NCBI GenBank assembly: GCA_964383365.1
Contig: CAYLHF010000007.1
Span: 47,767-111,766 of the forward strand
DNA: 64,000 bases
Direction of reading: 5' to 3'
From: CAYLHF01 sp964383365
GTDB taxonomy: Bacteria > Bacteroidota > Rhodothermia > Rhodothermales > UBA10348
The translations under genes were made by a program, and so were the position numbers. A model generated the notes under the pieces. The model made no database searches and was not told the DNA's origin. It saw only the letters and a list, made by a program, of their open reading frames with translations. Below, in pieces: positions 18,858 to 27,328 of this stretch. Numbering within the stretch: position 1 is the stretch's first letter; every line of letters begins with the position of its first letter.

Positions 18858-20645
18858 ATGTCTGCTGTTGCGCATCGGAAGCTGTTAACCGTCTTCTGTG
18901 GCATGACGGTCGTTCTTCTCGGAAGCGGAATTATGAATCCGTATCCACAGAATTATTTTCGTTCTCCGATAGGTATTCCTATCAAACTGGCAGGCAGCTT
19001 CGGGGAAATGAGGACCAATCATTTCCACTCCGGATTGGATATCAAGACCAATAACCGAACCGGATACAAGATATATGCAGCCGCTGATGGGTGGATATCC
19101 AGGGTATCTATTTCTCAGGCGGGATTCGGAAATGCGCTCTATATAAGCCACCCGAACGGATACACTACCGTCTATGGTCACCTGGACCATTTTTCGAAAG
19201 ATATTGCCGCTTTTGCGAAGAAATATCAGTACGACAGAGAATCATTCAGAATCAATGCCCTGCCGGCGAAAGGCCGCTTCAGGGTCAAACAGGGAGATGT
19301 AATCGCTTTTTCCGGAAACTCGGGAAGCTCATCCGGGCCCCATCTCCATTTCGAAATTAGAGATTCGAATTCATATTGGCCGATCAATCCTGCCTTGTTT
19401 GGACTCGGTATATCGGATACTCGTGCTCCACGCGTATACCGTCTCAGGATCTACGGTAAGGCTCCGAACAGTTTCATCAGGCTGCATGACAAAATATCCG
19501 GCGGATGGAGAACCCTCCGCGGCGAGAGCGCCCTCTCGTTAGGGGTAACCCGACGAGGCGACCTCCATGTCCTCTCCCGTATCGACAGAATCCAGGCTTC
19601 CGGGCCGATCGGTTTCGGCATTCAGACCAATGATTTTCAGAACGGATCGACCAATCGATTGGGAGCATACCGGATTGAATTGAGCTCGAATGGAAGGCCC
19701 CTGTTCAAATCTGAAGTTGAGCGATTTTCATTCGGTCGAACGCGAGACATTAATGCCCACGTAGATTACGCAGAGCGGGTTAGAACCGGACGCTGGTTTC
19801 AACAAAGCTTCGTTCTTCCCGGAAATGAGTTACCGTTTTACGAGAGCACCAACGAAGGAATCCTCGAAGCGCTCGGCGGAAGCTCCTACAACCTTGTCTA
19901 TCGGATTGTCGATGTAGCAGAGAATGAATCGGTGCTTCCTTTGACAGTTGAAGGTATTTCTCCACCACCTTCCGCCCAGAAAATGGCTCAGGGACCAACC
20001 TCAAACGAGCCGACCGTGTCTACGATTCATTTCGGTACTGCCCGTACCCTGTCTATTTCAGGCGCATCTGTCTCGGTACCGGCTGACGCGTTCTACGCTG
20101 ACGTCGATTTTGACTTTGATCCGTCGACTATTCGATCGAGGAAATCCTTCTCGCATATATTCCAAGTCGGACGATCCTCGATTGCCGTCAAGAAGGCGAT
20201 CTCACTCTCGATAGAAGCTTCCGGTCTTCCGTCTCGATATTTTCGTCAGGCCCTCCTGGCACGAGTGAGTCGTAAGGGGAAACTGACTGCGGCCGGGGGC
20301 TCCTACAAAAACGGTTACGTACGAGGAAATATTTCCGTTCTTGGCACATATGCGATTGCTGTCGATTCCGTAGGACCCAGAATTCGCCCCCTCAATATTT
20401 CCCAGGGCAAGTCCATGCGGAGTCGGAATTCAATTCGATTGCGTGTGAGCGATAATTTCTCCGGATTGAAAACATTTAGGGGAGAAATTGATGGAAACTG
20501 GGTTCTTTTCGAATATGATGCCAAGTCGGCACGTCTAACCCACACGTTTGACGGGCGGTTGGGTTCAGGGCATCACCGGCTCACCGTCAGAGCCACCGAC
20601 CGCGTACAGAATGAAACAGTGTATACGGTCGATTTCAGAAAATGA
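18858..20645 (+). CDS. Secreted M23-family metallopeptidase
   Basis: A LytM/M23 zinc endopeptidase-like protein, predicted to cut or bind peptidoglycan cross-links in the periplasm. With ATG 18858 the product is 595 residues and begins with a signal anchor (LLTVFCGMTVVLLGSG). The M23 domain covers about residues 45-185 with zinc ligands in HSGLD (His57, Asp61) and GPHLHFE, so it looks catalytically intact. The C-terminal 400 residues are beta-rich and resemble Ig-like or carbohydrate-binding folds; I do not recognise a specific domain. A frame extends upstream to TTG 18783 but places charged sequence ahead of the signal peptide, so 18858 is preferred. It converges with thrC, leaving 15 nt. 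Confidence 0.86.
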   Translation: MSAVAHRKLLTVFCGMTVVLLGSGIMNPYPQNYFRSPIGIPIKLAGSFGEMRTNHFHSGLDIKTNNRTGYKIYAAADGWISRVSISQAGFGNALYISHPNGYTTVYGHLDHFSKDIAAFAKKYQYDRESFRINALPAKGRFRVKQGDVIAFSGNSGSSSGPHLHFEIRDSNSYWPINPALFGLGISDTRAPRVYRLRIYGKAPNSFIRLHDKISGGWRTLRGESALSLGVTRRGDLHVLSRIDRIQASGPIGFGIQTNDFQNGSTNRLGAYRIELSSNGRPLFKSEVERFSFGRTRDINAHVDYAERVRTGRWFQQSFVLPGNELPFYESTNEGILEALGGSSYNLVYRIVDVAENESVLPLTVEGISPPPSAQKMAQGPTSNEPTVSTIHFGTARTLSISGASVSVPADAFYADVDFDFDPSTIRSRKSFSHIFQVGRSSIAVKKAISLSIEASGLPSRYFRQALLARVSRKGKLTAAGGSYKNGYVRGNISVLGTYAIAVDSVGPRIRPLNISQGKSMRSRNSIRLRVSDNFSGLKTFRGEIDGNWVLFEYDAKSARLTHTFDGRLGSGHHRLTVRATDRVQNETVYTVDFRK

Positions 20646-20660
20646 ACAGTGCCGTCAGGG

Positions 20661-21944
20661 TCAAGACGCCAGCAGGATGTCATTCAGTGCCGAATTCGTA
20701 GGAGCTATTGTTTCGAATGCGGACGCGTGCTCCGAATGAGCAGCGAGCCGAGCGGGAATATCCAATTTCAAATCGAGAACCGGCTCTACGATTTCCGGAA
20801 ACTTTGCCGGATGGGCCGTCGATAGAACAACCCGGGGGCCGCTCATCGGGAACTGTCTTTGAACATGAATACCTACCGCCGTATGCGGGTCAGAGACATA
20901 CCCCGTCTCTTCATATACAAGCCTCATGGACTCACGTGTACACGCGTCCGACACAGAGTCCGCCCGAACCAATTGCCTCAAAGCTTCCGGGCTCAGCATG
21001 GTCGCCAGACGCTCATGGTTCGATGGAGCCCCTACATCCATGGCGTTGGATATGGTTCGAATGGACGGTGCAAATGTAGTGGTGTCATCTTCCAGCCAGG
21101 TCGGAAAGAATTTATTTTCATTGTGGGCAGCGATAAAGCCTCCCGCCGACATACCGGAGCGATGAGCCATCACACCGGCGGTCAGATTTCCCAGATTCCC
21201 ACTGGGTACACAGAACGAGACCGGCTCCTCAAACTGGATACTCGTCCACCAGTAATAAAGCATTTGCGGGAGCAGGCGGCCAATATTGATGGAATTCGCA
21301 GAAGACAGCGTTAGCGATTTCAGGGCCGGATCGGAGAATGCGCTTTTCACCATATGCTGACAATCATCGAACGTGCCAGTGACCCGGCAAACGGTCACCC
21401 CCGATCTACGCTGAATGAGTTGTCGTTCCTGGGAAGGACTGACCTGACCATCTGGATACAGAAGGACGACGCGAATACCCTCTTGGCCGGCAAAACCGTC
21501 GGCCACAGCTGATCCGGTGTCTCCCGAGGTAGCTACCAGGATCGTCACACCTTCGCTCCGGGAATCAAGGAATTGCTTCATCAACCTGGCCATAAACCTG
21601 GCCCCAAAATCTTTGAACGAGAGTGTTGGGCCGTGAAAAAGCTCCAGAACATGAATCGGGCCCTCAGCAAGGTCGAGGGGCACCAGCGGTACATCAAACG
21701 AAAACGCGTCCAGACAGAGATTCTTGATCTGATGATCCGATATTTCAGACGGTAACCACTTTCGCAACACGTCGGATGCCATCGCAACGAATGATTCACA
21801 GGACACATCTTCCTGACGGATAGACGGCAGATGCGCGGGCAAGAATAGTCCTCCATCGGGTGCTAACCCCCGCATCAGGGCACATTCGAGCGAACAGGAG
21901 ACATTCTCCCCCCGCGTACTGAAATATTGGATGCTGTTGCTCAT
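20661..21944 (-). CDS. thrC: Threonine synthase
   Basis: PLP-dependent threonine synthase converts O-phosphohomoserine to threonine, the last step of threonine biosynthesis. The 427-residue protein has the class-II-type N-terminus (YFSTRG) and the PLP lysine Lys111 in LSFKDFGARF, then the phosphate-binding region ATSGDTGSAV. Length matches the shorter bacterial/yeast-type enzyme. Its ATG overlaps the thrB stop by 4 nt (21941-21944), implying translational coupling. It is the last gene of a five-gene minus-strand run. Confidence 0.95.
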   Translation of the reverse strand: MSNSIQYFSTRGENVSCSLECALMRGLAPDGGLFLPAHLPSIRQEDVSCESFVAMASDVLRKWLPSEISDHQIKNLCLDAFSFDVPLVPLDLAEGPIHVLELFHGPTLSFKDFGARFMARLMKQFLDSRSEGVTILVATSGDTGSAVADGFAGQEGIRVVLLYPDGQVSPSQERQLIQRRSGVTVCRVTGTFDDCQHMVKSAFSDPALKSLTLSSANSINIGRLLPQMLYYWWTSIQFEEPVSFCVPSGNLGNLTAGVMAHRSGMSAGGFIAAHNENKFFPTWLEDDTTTFAPSIRTISNAMDVGAPSNHERLATMLSPEALRQLVRADSVSDACTRESMRLVYEETGYVSDPHTAVGIHVQRQFPMSGPRVVLSTAHPAKFPEIVEPVLDLKLDIPARLAAHSEHASAFETIAPTNSALNDILLAS

Positions 21945-22915
21945 ATCCTGGACGTATCGACAATATGGGATCCGAGGCGATCGATTGTTGACACCATGCC
22001 TGAGGCTGTGATGCCGTCGTTTTCACACGCCTGTATCATCATATTCACCACCATTTCGGCATTTTCTGAAGAATCCGATACAGCAAACATGGTCGGACCG
22101 GAGCCGGACAGCGCACATCCGAAAGCACCGGCTTCGAGGGCTGCACGTCTGATTGATTTGTATACCGGCAGCAGCGTTGCGCGAACGGGTTCCACGAGTC
22201 GATCCGTCATGATGAATTCACCAAACCGCCTCCAGGCTCCGGTTCGAAGAGCATCCAATAAGAAAGCCAGACTGGAAGCATTCTGAACGGCGTCCGTCAG
22301 TGGCACGAGATCTGGAAGAATCAATCTTGCATGACGGGTTTCAATTTTTACCGCCGGAAGAACTACGGACAGGCTCACGCCGTCCACAAACGGCCACAGA
22401 CTGAATATTGTGGGATCTGTTGACGCAGCAATAACGACCCCTCCGAACAGAGAGGGTAAAATATTATCTCCGTGTTGCGTCCCCGACGCAATCGCTTCGC
22501 CTTTGAGCGCATGCGAAACAAGCTCGGCGCGGGAAAGTGGGGAATCGAAGAGTCCGTTCACCGCCACGACAGCAGCTACGGCGCTGGCAGCCGAGCTGCC
22601 GGAACCCGACCCGGGTACAATACCCTTGTCAATTTCAAGCTGAATTCCACCATCGTATCCTATCTGGGTGAGAACGCTCTCGGCAGCGACACCCGCTGTG
22701 TTCTTCGCGGTATCAGTGGGACCGATCCAATCTGATGACTCGGCATAGGAAATGCGCACACCCGTATGCTCGGCAGGTTTCGCCGTAATCCGATCTCCCC
22801 ATTTCTGCAGACACAATCCAACGGTATCGAAACCTGGCCCAAGATTGGACAGAGAGGCCGGTCCGAAGGCCGTGACCGAACGATAAACGGGAGCAATACC
22901 GGAACGGACTATCAT
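21941..22915 (-). CDS. thrB: Homoserine kinase
   Basis: Homoserine kinase phosphorylates homoserine to O-phosphohomoserine, the substrate of the adjacent threonine synthase. The 324-residue GHMP-family protein shows SLSNLGPGFD (residues 21-30) and the ATP-binding glycine-rich PGSGSGSSAAS (residues 101-111), plus the C-terminal motif GCALSGSGPTMFA. ATG 22915 is chosen because it overlaps the fbp stop by 4 nt and directly precedes the conserved N-terminus; a longer frame to 22972 would add 19 residues inside fbp. thrA (homoserine dehydrogenase) is not in the window. Confidence 0.95.
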   Translation of the reverse strand: MIVRSGIAPVYRSVTAFGPASLSNLGPGFDTVGLCLQKWGDRITAKPAEHTGVRISYAESSDWIGPTDTAKNTAGVAAESVLTQIGYDGGIQLEIDKGIVPGSGSGSSAASAVAAVVAVNGLFDSPLSRAELVSHALKGEAIASGTQHGDNILPSLFGGVVIAASTDPTIFSLWPFVDGVSLSVVLPAVKIETRHARLILPDLVPLTDAVQNASSLAFLLDALRTGAWRRFGEFIMTDRLVEPVRATLLPVYKSIRRAALEAGAFGCALSGSGPTMFAVSDSSENAEMVVNMMIQACENDGITASGMVSTIDRLGSHIVDTSRI

Positions 22916-23958
22916 TCGCAGACCCGTTCCCCTCGCAGAAACTGCTCCGCAATCTCGACCATCTCCGTGCACCCAATGAAAACGGGGGTACGTTGATGCA
23001 ATTTAGTAGGCTTCACATCCAGTATACGTTGCCTACCGGTTGTGGCGGCACCTCCGGCATCTTCCACGATCATAGCGAGCGGATTGGCCTCATACATCAA
23101 CCTCAGTTTACCGTTTGGACTTTTCTGAGTCGCCGGATACATGTACAGACCACCCTTCATCAGATTACGATGGAAATCTGCCACAAACGAACCGATGTAT
23201 CGCGTGCTGAGTGGCAGCCCCTGTTCAGGAATCTGTAGCTGCATCCATTTGATATACTGCTTTAAACCGTTCTCGAAAGAATTGTAATTACCCTCATTGA
23301 TAGAGTACATCTTACCTGACTTGGGAATTCTTATTCCCGGATGCGTCAGAAGAAATTCGCCAATCGACGGGTCAAGTGTGAATCCATTCACGCCATGGCC
23401 TGTCGTATAGACCAGAATCGTCGATGAACCATACACCACGTATCCCGCTCCTACCTGCTCCGCGCCTGGTTGTAAGGCTGCCTCCACAGTCGGTTCACCC
23501 CATCCGTCCGGGAGCCTGTAAATACTGAATATCGTCCCAACTGACACATTCACCTCAATATTCGATGAGCCGTCGAGGGGATCCAGGAGCACGATATACG
23601 CACCGGTTTCGTCTCCATCTCTGGAAGCACGGATCGGAATGGCCTCGGAGTGTTCTTCCGATCCAATCAGACAACATTCCCCCCCTCTACGAAGGGCCTG
23701 GACAAATTCCCTGTGGGCCAGCAGATCCATCACCTGCTGCACTTCACCCTGCACATTAATTTCTCCGGTCTCGCCAAATACATCGTTTATTCCGGCCCGG
23801 CGCATGTGCCAATTTACCATTTTTGCAGCAACGCTGATATCACGAATGAGCCTCGAGAACGCACCTGTGGAGTGTTCTTGCTGTTCCTGCCGTTCGATGA
23901 TGAACTGCTCGAGTGTGACGTAGGCGCCCGCATCGGTCGTGATGCCTTCTACCTGCAT
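22912..23958 (-). CDS. fbp: Class I fructose-1,6-bisphosphatase
   Basis: FBPase hydrolyses fructose 1,6-bisphosphate to fructose 6-phosphate, the committed step of gluconeogenesis. The 348-residue protein carries the class I active-site signature LLDPLDGSSNIEV and the KMYSINEGN block. ATG 23958 is preceded by GGGAGG about 10 nt upstream, one of the few clear Shine-Dalgarno sequences in the window, and places TLEQFIIERQ near the N-terminus as in homologues. A frame extending to TTG 24042 overlaps the previous gene but adds unconserved residues. The thrB start overlaps the stop. There is no obvious metabolic reason for linkage to threonine genes. Confidence 0.94.
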   Translation of the reverse strand: MQVEGITTDAGAYVTLEQFIIERQEQQEHSTGAFSRLIRDISVAAKMVNWHMRRAGINDVFGETGEINVQGEVQQVMDLLAHREFVQALRRGGECCLIGSEEHSEAIPIRASRDGDETGAYIVLLDPLDGSSNIEVNVSVGTIFSIYRLPDGWGEPTVEAALQPGAEQVGAGYVVYGSSTILVYTTGHGVNGFTLDPSIGEFLLTHPGIRIPKSGKMYSINEGNYNSFENGLKQYIKWMQLQIPEQGLPLSTRYIGSFVADFHRNLMKGGLYMYPATQKSPNGKLRLMYEANPLAMIVEDAGGAATTGRQRILDVKPTKLHQRTPVFIGCTEMVEIAEQFLRGERVCE

Positions 23959-24038
23959 ATTATTAGGTCCCTCCCGGGACGGATACGGCTCAAAGAGAAG
24001 TTCACTGAAGTTAGAGACCAACAGGGAAGCGAACAACG

Positions 24039-24707
24039 TCAAGACAACATTCCCATGTCACGCAAGACACTTCGTGTGCGAGGAGCAGTATCCGGGATCA
24101 TCGCCAACTCCGAGATGAGATCATGGAGTCCGACCTCATTATCTACATCATACCATTCCGGTAAAATCACAAGTTCTGCACTCGTTGCCGACACGCGTTT
24201 TACGGTCTCGCTGAACACGTCGGAGCGGCCGAACGACACCGAGTCAAACAGTGATGAGTAGAGTTGATTGAGTCCGAGGGCATAATATCCACCATCCTGA
24301 CAGGGTCCTATCGCAACGCACGGACTACGCTGATCGATGTGAGTGAATGCCTCGTCGAGGTATGCGACCGGCAAAGTCGGGAAATCGGTTCCGACGATGA
24401 CCAGGTTCTCATACCCGGCTGCAAACGATTCTGCAAACGCCAGTTTCATTCGCATGCCCAGCCCCTCTCCTGACTGTTCGAACACCCCCGCAGACTGCTC
24501 CCGCCATTCCGATGAAGCGTATTCACTCCTGCCCGCAAGATAGAGTCTGATCGGCACCCCCAGGCTTTGAAATGAATGCAACGCATCCAAAACGAATGCC
24601 TCGTACAGAGTCGTGGCATTATCCTCTCCTATTTTCAGACCGAGTCTTGTCTTTACAGTACCCGGCTCGAGTGTCCGGGCAAAAACAATGAGTGCGGACG
24701 TACTCAT
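24039..24707 (-). CDS. DUF2064/TIGR04282-type glycosyltransferase-like protein
   Basis: A small nucleotide-sugar-transferase-like protein of the DUF2064 family, GT-A fold. The 222 residues begin ALIVFARTLEPGTVKTRLG, the family's hallmark, with VIVGTDFPTLP acting as the DxD-like region and CQDGGYYALG near the middle. Family members are annotated as arsenosugar-biosynthesis glycosyltransferases in some genomes and as unknown in others; no other arsenosugar genes are here, so the substrate is open. Its start overlaps the cysteine desulfurase stop by 4 nt (24704-24707). Confidence 0.82.
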   Translation of the reverse strand: MSTSALIVFARTLEPGTVKTRLGLKIGEDNATTLYEAFVLDALHSFQSLGVPIRLYLAGRSEYASSEWREQSAGVFEQSGEGLGMRMKLAFAESFAAGYENLVIVGTDFPTLPVAYLDEAFTHIDQRSPCVAIGPCQDGGYYALGLNQLYSSLFDSVSFGRSDVFSETVKRVSATSAELVILPEWYDVDNEVGLHDLISELAMIPDTAPRTRSVLRDMGMLS

Positions 24708-25873
24708 AAACCTGTGACCGACTCGAGTCTTCGGAGTACGCGCAACGTTCTTTCTACCGTATCCACAATCTCTTCCCGGGTTGTACCAAATGAAAGAGAA
24801 AATCGAACCGCACCCCCAGCGAGTTCGTCCGCTACGTGCATCGCCGTTAGGACATGACTCCTTGAAACAGCGCCACTAGAGCACGCAGAACCGGCCGAAA
24901 CGTGTACGCCCTCCATGTCGAGGCCAAGAATCAACATCTCTGCATCCAGACCCTCGGGAGAGAAACCCGAAAACAACGCGTGGAGTATATGTGGGGCTGA
25001 ATCTTCTACAGGCGTTGTAAACCTTACCGAGCTTCCGAAGACATCCCTGAGCTTCTGCCTGAGGAATTCCCGTTTTGTTCTCAACTCGTCTCGGTCACGT
25101 GCCGAACGGAGACTCGCCAGACGGATGGCTTCACCCAGGCCTACGATTCCCGCGACGTTTTCGGTCCCGGACCTTCGGTCTTGTTCCTGTCCTCCGCCAT
25201 GTACGAGTGAAAATGTTGGCAGTTCGGCACTGACGTAGAGCAATCCTGTACCCTTGGGACCACCCAGTTTGTGACCAGAGACACTCATCATATCGGTCCG
25301 AAGTATCAGGGTCTTCGCATCATAAAACGGGACCGACTGGACGCAGTCGGAATGAAGGACCGCGTCGGCTTCTGAAACGATACGATACGCGTTTTCGAGA
25401 TCATTGAGCGCCCCGGTCTCGTTGTTCGTATGCATCAATGAAACCATGGCCTTGCCACCGGTAACCCGTTCACGCAACGAGTCCAGTCTGGCACTTCCCG
25501 ATTCAGACGCCGGCATAAAAGAAACATCGATGCCCTTCTCACGCAGATGTTCTGCCGTTCTGAAAATAGAATCATGTTCTGCAGATGACGTGACAAGCCG
25601 ATCCGGTCCTTTTTCAGACATCAAAACCGAAAGAGCAAGGTTATTCGACTCCGTACCGCCAGATGTGAAAATGAGTTCTGAAGAACGGACGCCGAACACA
25701 TCAGCTATCAAATCCCGCGTCTCCTCCACTGCGGCCCGTGCGCGCCGACCAAAGGCGTGAACCGACGAGGGATTTCCATACGAATCTTCAAGAAATGGCA
25801 TCATTCGCTCCAGAACGCCCTCATTGAGAGGCGTCGTCGCGGCGTGATCCAGATATATCGAGTTCGGTAACAT
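24704..25873 (-). CDS. Cysteine desulfurase, NifS/IscS type
   Basis: A PLP enzyme that removes sulfur from L-cysteine as an enzyme-bound persulfide for Fe-S cluster or thio-cofactor synthesis. The 389-residue protein has YLDHAATTP at the N-terminus, the PLP lysine Lys202 in SGHKLGGPKG, and the catalytic Cys331 in SAGSACSSG, with RSGTENVAG between them. The group I (NifS/IscS) loop is present, which distinguishes it from SufS. No iscU or other assembly gene is adjacent, so its sulfur acceptor may be a tRNA-thiolation enzyme or a scaffold encoded elsewhere. It is the first gene of a translationally overlapping run. Confidence 0.93.
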   Translation of the reverse strand: MLPNSIYLDHAATTPLNEGVLERMMPFLEDSYGNPSSVHAFGRRARAAVEETRDLIADVFGVRSSELIFTSGGTESNNLALSVLMSEKGPDRLVTSSAEHDSIFRTAEHLREKGIDVSFMPASESGSARLDSLRERVTGGKAMVSLMHTNNETGALNDLENAYRIVSEADAVLHSDCVQSVPFYDAKTLILRTDMMSVSGHKLGGPKGTGLLYVSAELPTFSLVHGGGQEQDRRSGTENVAGIVGLGEAIRLASLRSARDRDELRTKREFLRQKLRDVFGSSVRFTTPVEDSAPHILHALFSGFSPEGLDAEMLILGLDMEGVHVSAGSACSSGAVSRSHVLTAMHVADELAGGAVRFSLSFGTTREEIVDTVERTLRVLRRLESVTGL

Positions 25874-25991
25874 TCAGTCGGGCAAAATACATCAAGCGTT
25901 CTCCCAAACGCAGGAACGATTCGGCTGATCCTGATTTATACCGGCCGATGTTCGTACCAAAAGAAACCCGAGGTCTGGTCACCCAGCAATT

Positions 25992-27296
25992 ATGGATAAA
26001 CTCCTCGTTACCGGAGGACACCGTCTCCAGGGTGAAATTCACGTCAGCGGATCGAAGAATACGGCCCTTCCACTCATGGCTGGTTCCATTCTCGCGGGTG
26101 GTCGGGTCCATCTCAGTCAGATCCCGGATCTGAAAGATATCCATACGTTCTCTAGAGTCATCGAGGCGACAGGGACGGGTGTGACCATAGATACAGATGC
26201 GAATACCGTAGAGATAGATTCATCCACGCTGAATAAGACCGTCGCTCCCTATGAACTGGTGAAACGGATGCGTGCATCGTTCTATATGCTTGGTGCTCTA
26301 CTCGGAAAGGAAGGGAAAGCACGGGTGTCTCTCCCCGGTGGATGCGCATGGGGGCCGCGCCCGGTAGATCTGCATCTATCGGGCCTTAAGGCCCTGGGTG
26401 CAGCAATTGACCTGGATCAGGGATACGTGGTCGCCCATGCCCCATCCGGTCGGTTACCCGGAGGTGTTTTCGAATTGCAACCAAGCAGTGTCGGAGCGAC
26501 CATCAATCTCTTGCTGGCCGCTGTCACAGCTTCTGGAGGAAGTCTGATCCGTAACGCTGCCATCGAACCGGACGTCGTAGTATTCTGCCAGATGCTGACC
26601 GAAATGGGAGCCAGAATCGATGGAATTGGGACGCATGAATTGTCAGTTGAGGGAGTCTCATCGCTGGATCCAACCTCGTTCAGAAACTGCCCGGACCGAA
26701 TCGAACTCGGGACGTTCATGATAACGGCTGCGATAGCGGGAATGCCCGGTGACTCGGTCCGCATTACCAATGCCTGGCCAGAACACCTGGGAGACGTGTT
26801 TATGAATGCGTTCCGGGATACGGGAGCAGACTTTCACGTCAATTCTGGTGACATGCAAATTACGACGCCAGACGAACTAAGGCCCGTAAACGTCCAGACC
26901 GACGTCTACCCTGGTTTTCCTACGGATCTACAGGCCCAATGGACCGTCCTGCTCTCTCAGACAGTGGGAAACAGTAAAGTCAAGGAATCGGTCTACCCTG
27001 ATAGATTCAAACATATTCCGGAGTTACGACGAATGGGTGTCAACGCCATCATTGTTGGCAATGAGGTTGTCATTGAGGGGGGAAATCGTATTCAGGGCAC
27101 GAAGGTCATGAGCACCGACCTGAGAGCCGGCGTCTCTCTCGTTCTGGCCGGACTGATAGCCGATGGCGTAACGCATGTCCAGCGTGTCTACCACCTGGAT
27201 CGTGGGTATGAGGATATCGAAGGGAAATTGTCTGGACTTGGCGCTGATATCCAGCGTGTCCGCTACGATGAGTGGGCAGATCCGGAGGGAGAGTAA
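25992..27296 (+). CDS. murA: UDP-N-acetylglucosamine 1-carboxyvinyltransferase
   Basis: MurA transfers enolpyruvate from phosphoenolpyruvate to UDP-GlcNAc, the first committed step of peptidoglycan synthesis and the fosfomycin target. The 434-residue protein begins MDKLLVTGGHRLQGEIHVSG and contains SGSKNTALPLMA. The PEP-reactive Cys118 lies in PGGCAWGPRPVD, so the enzyme should be of the fosfomycin-sensitive Cys type. Two similar inside-out alpha/beta halves are visible. Divergent from the cysteine desulfurase (118 nt) and convergent with the large outer-membrane protein gene. Confidence 0.96.
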   Translation: MDKLLVTGGHRLQGEIHVSGSKNTALPLMAGSILAGGRVHLSQIPDLKDIHTFSRVIEATGTGVTIDTDANTVEIDSSTLNKTVAPYELVKRMRASFYMLGALLGKEGKARVSLPGGCAWGPRPVDLHLSGLKALGAAIDLDQGYVVAHAPSGRLPGGVFELQPSSVGATINLLLAAVTASGGSLIRNAAIEPDVVVFCQMLTEMGARIDGIGTHELSVEGVSSLDPTSFRNCPDRIELGTFMITAAIAGMPGDSVRITNAWPEHLGDVFMNAFRDTGADFHVNSGDMQITTPDELRPVNVQTDVYPGFPTDLQAQWTVLLSQTVGNSKVKESVYPDRFKHIPELRRMGVNAIIVGNEVVIEGGNRIQGTKVMSTDLRAGVSLVLAGLIADGVTHVQRVYHLDRGYEDIEGKLSGLGADIQRVRYDEWADPEGE

Positions 27297-27328
27297 TACC
27301 GGTAGCCAACCGAGCGGGCCATCGAACG

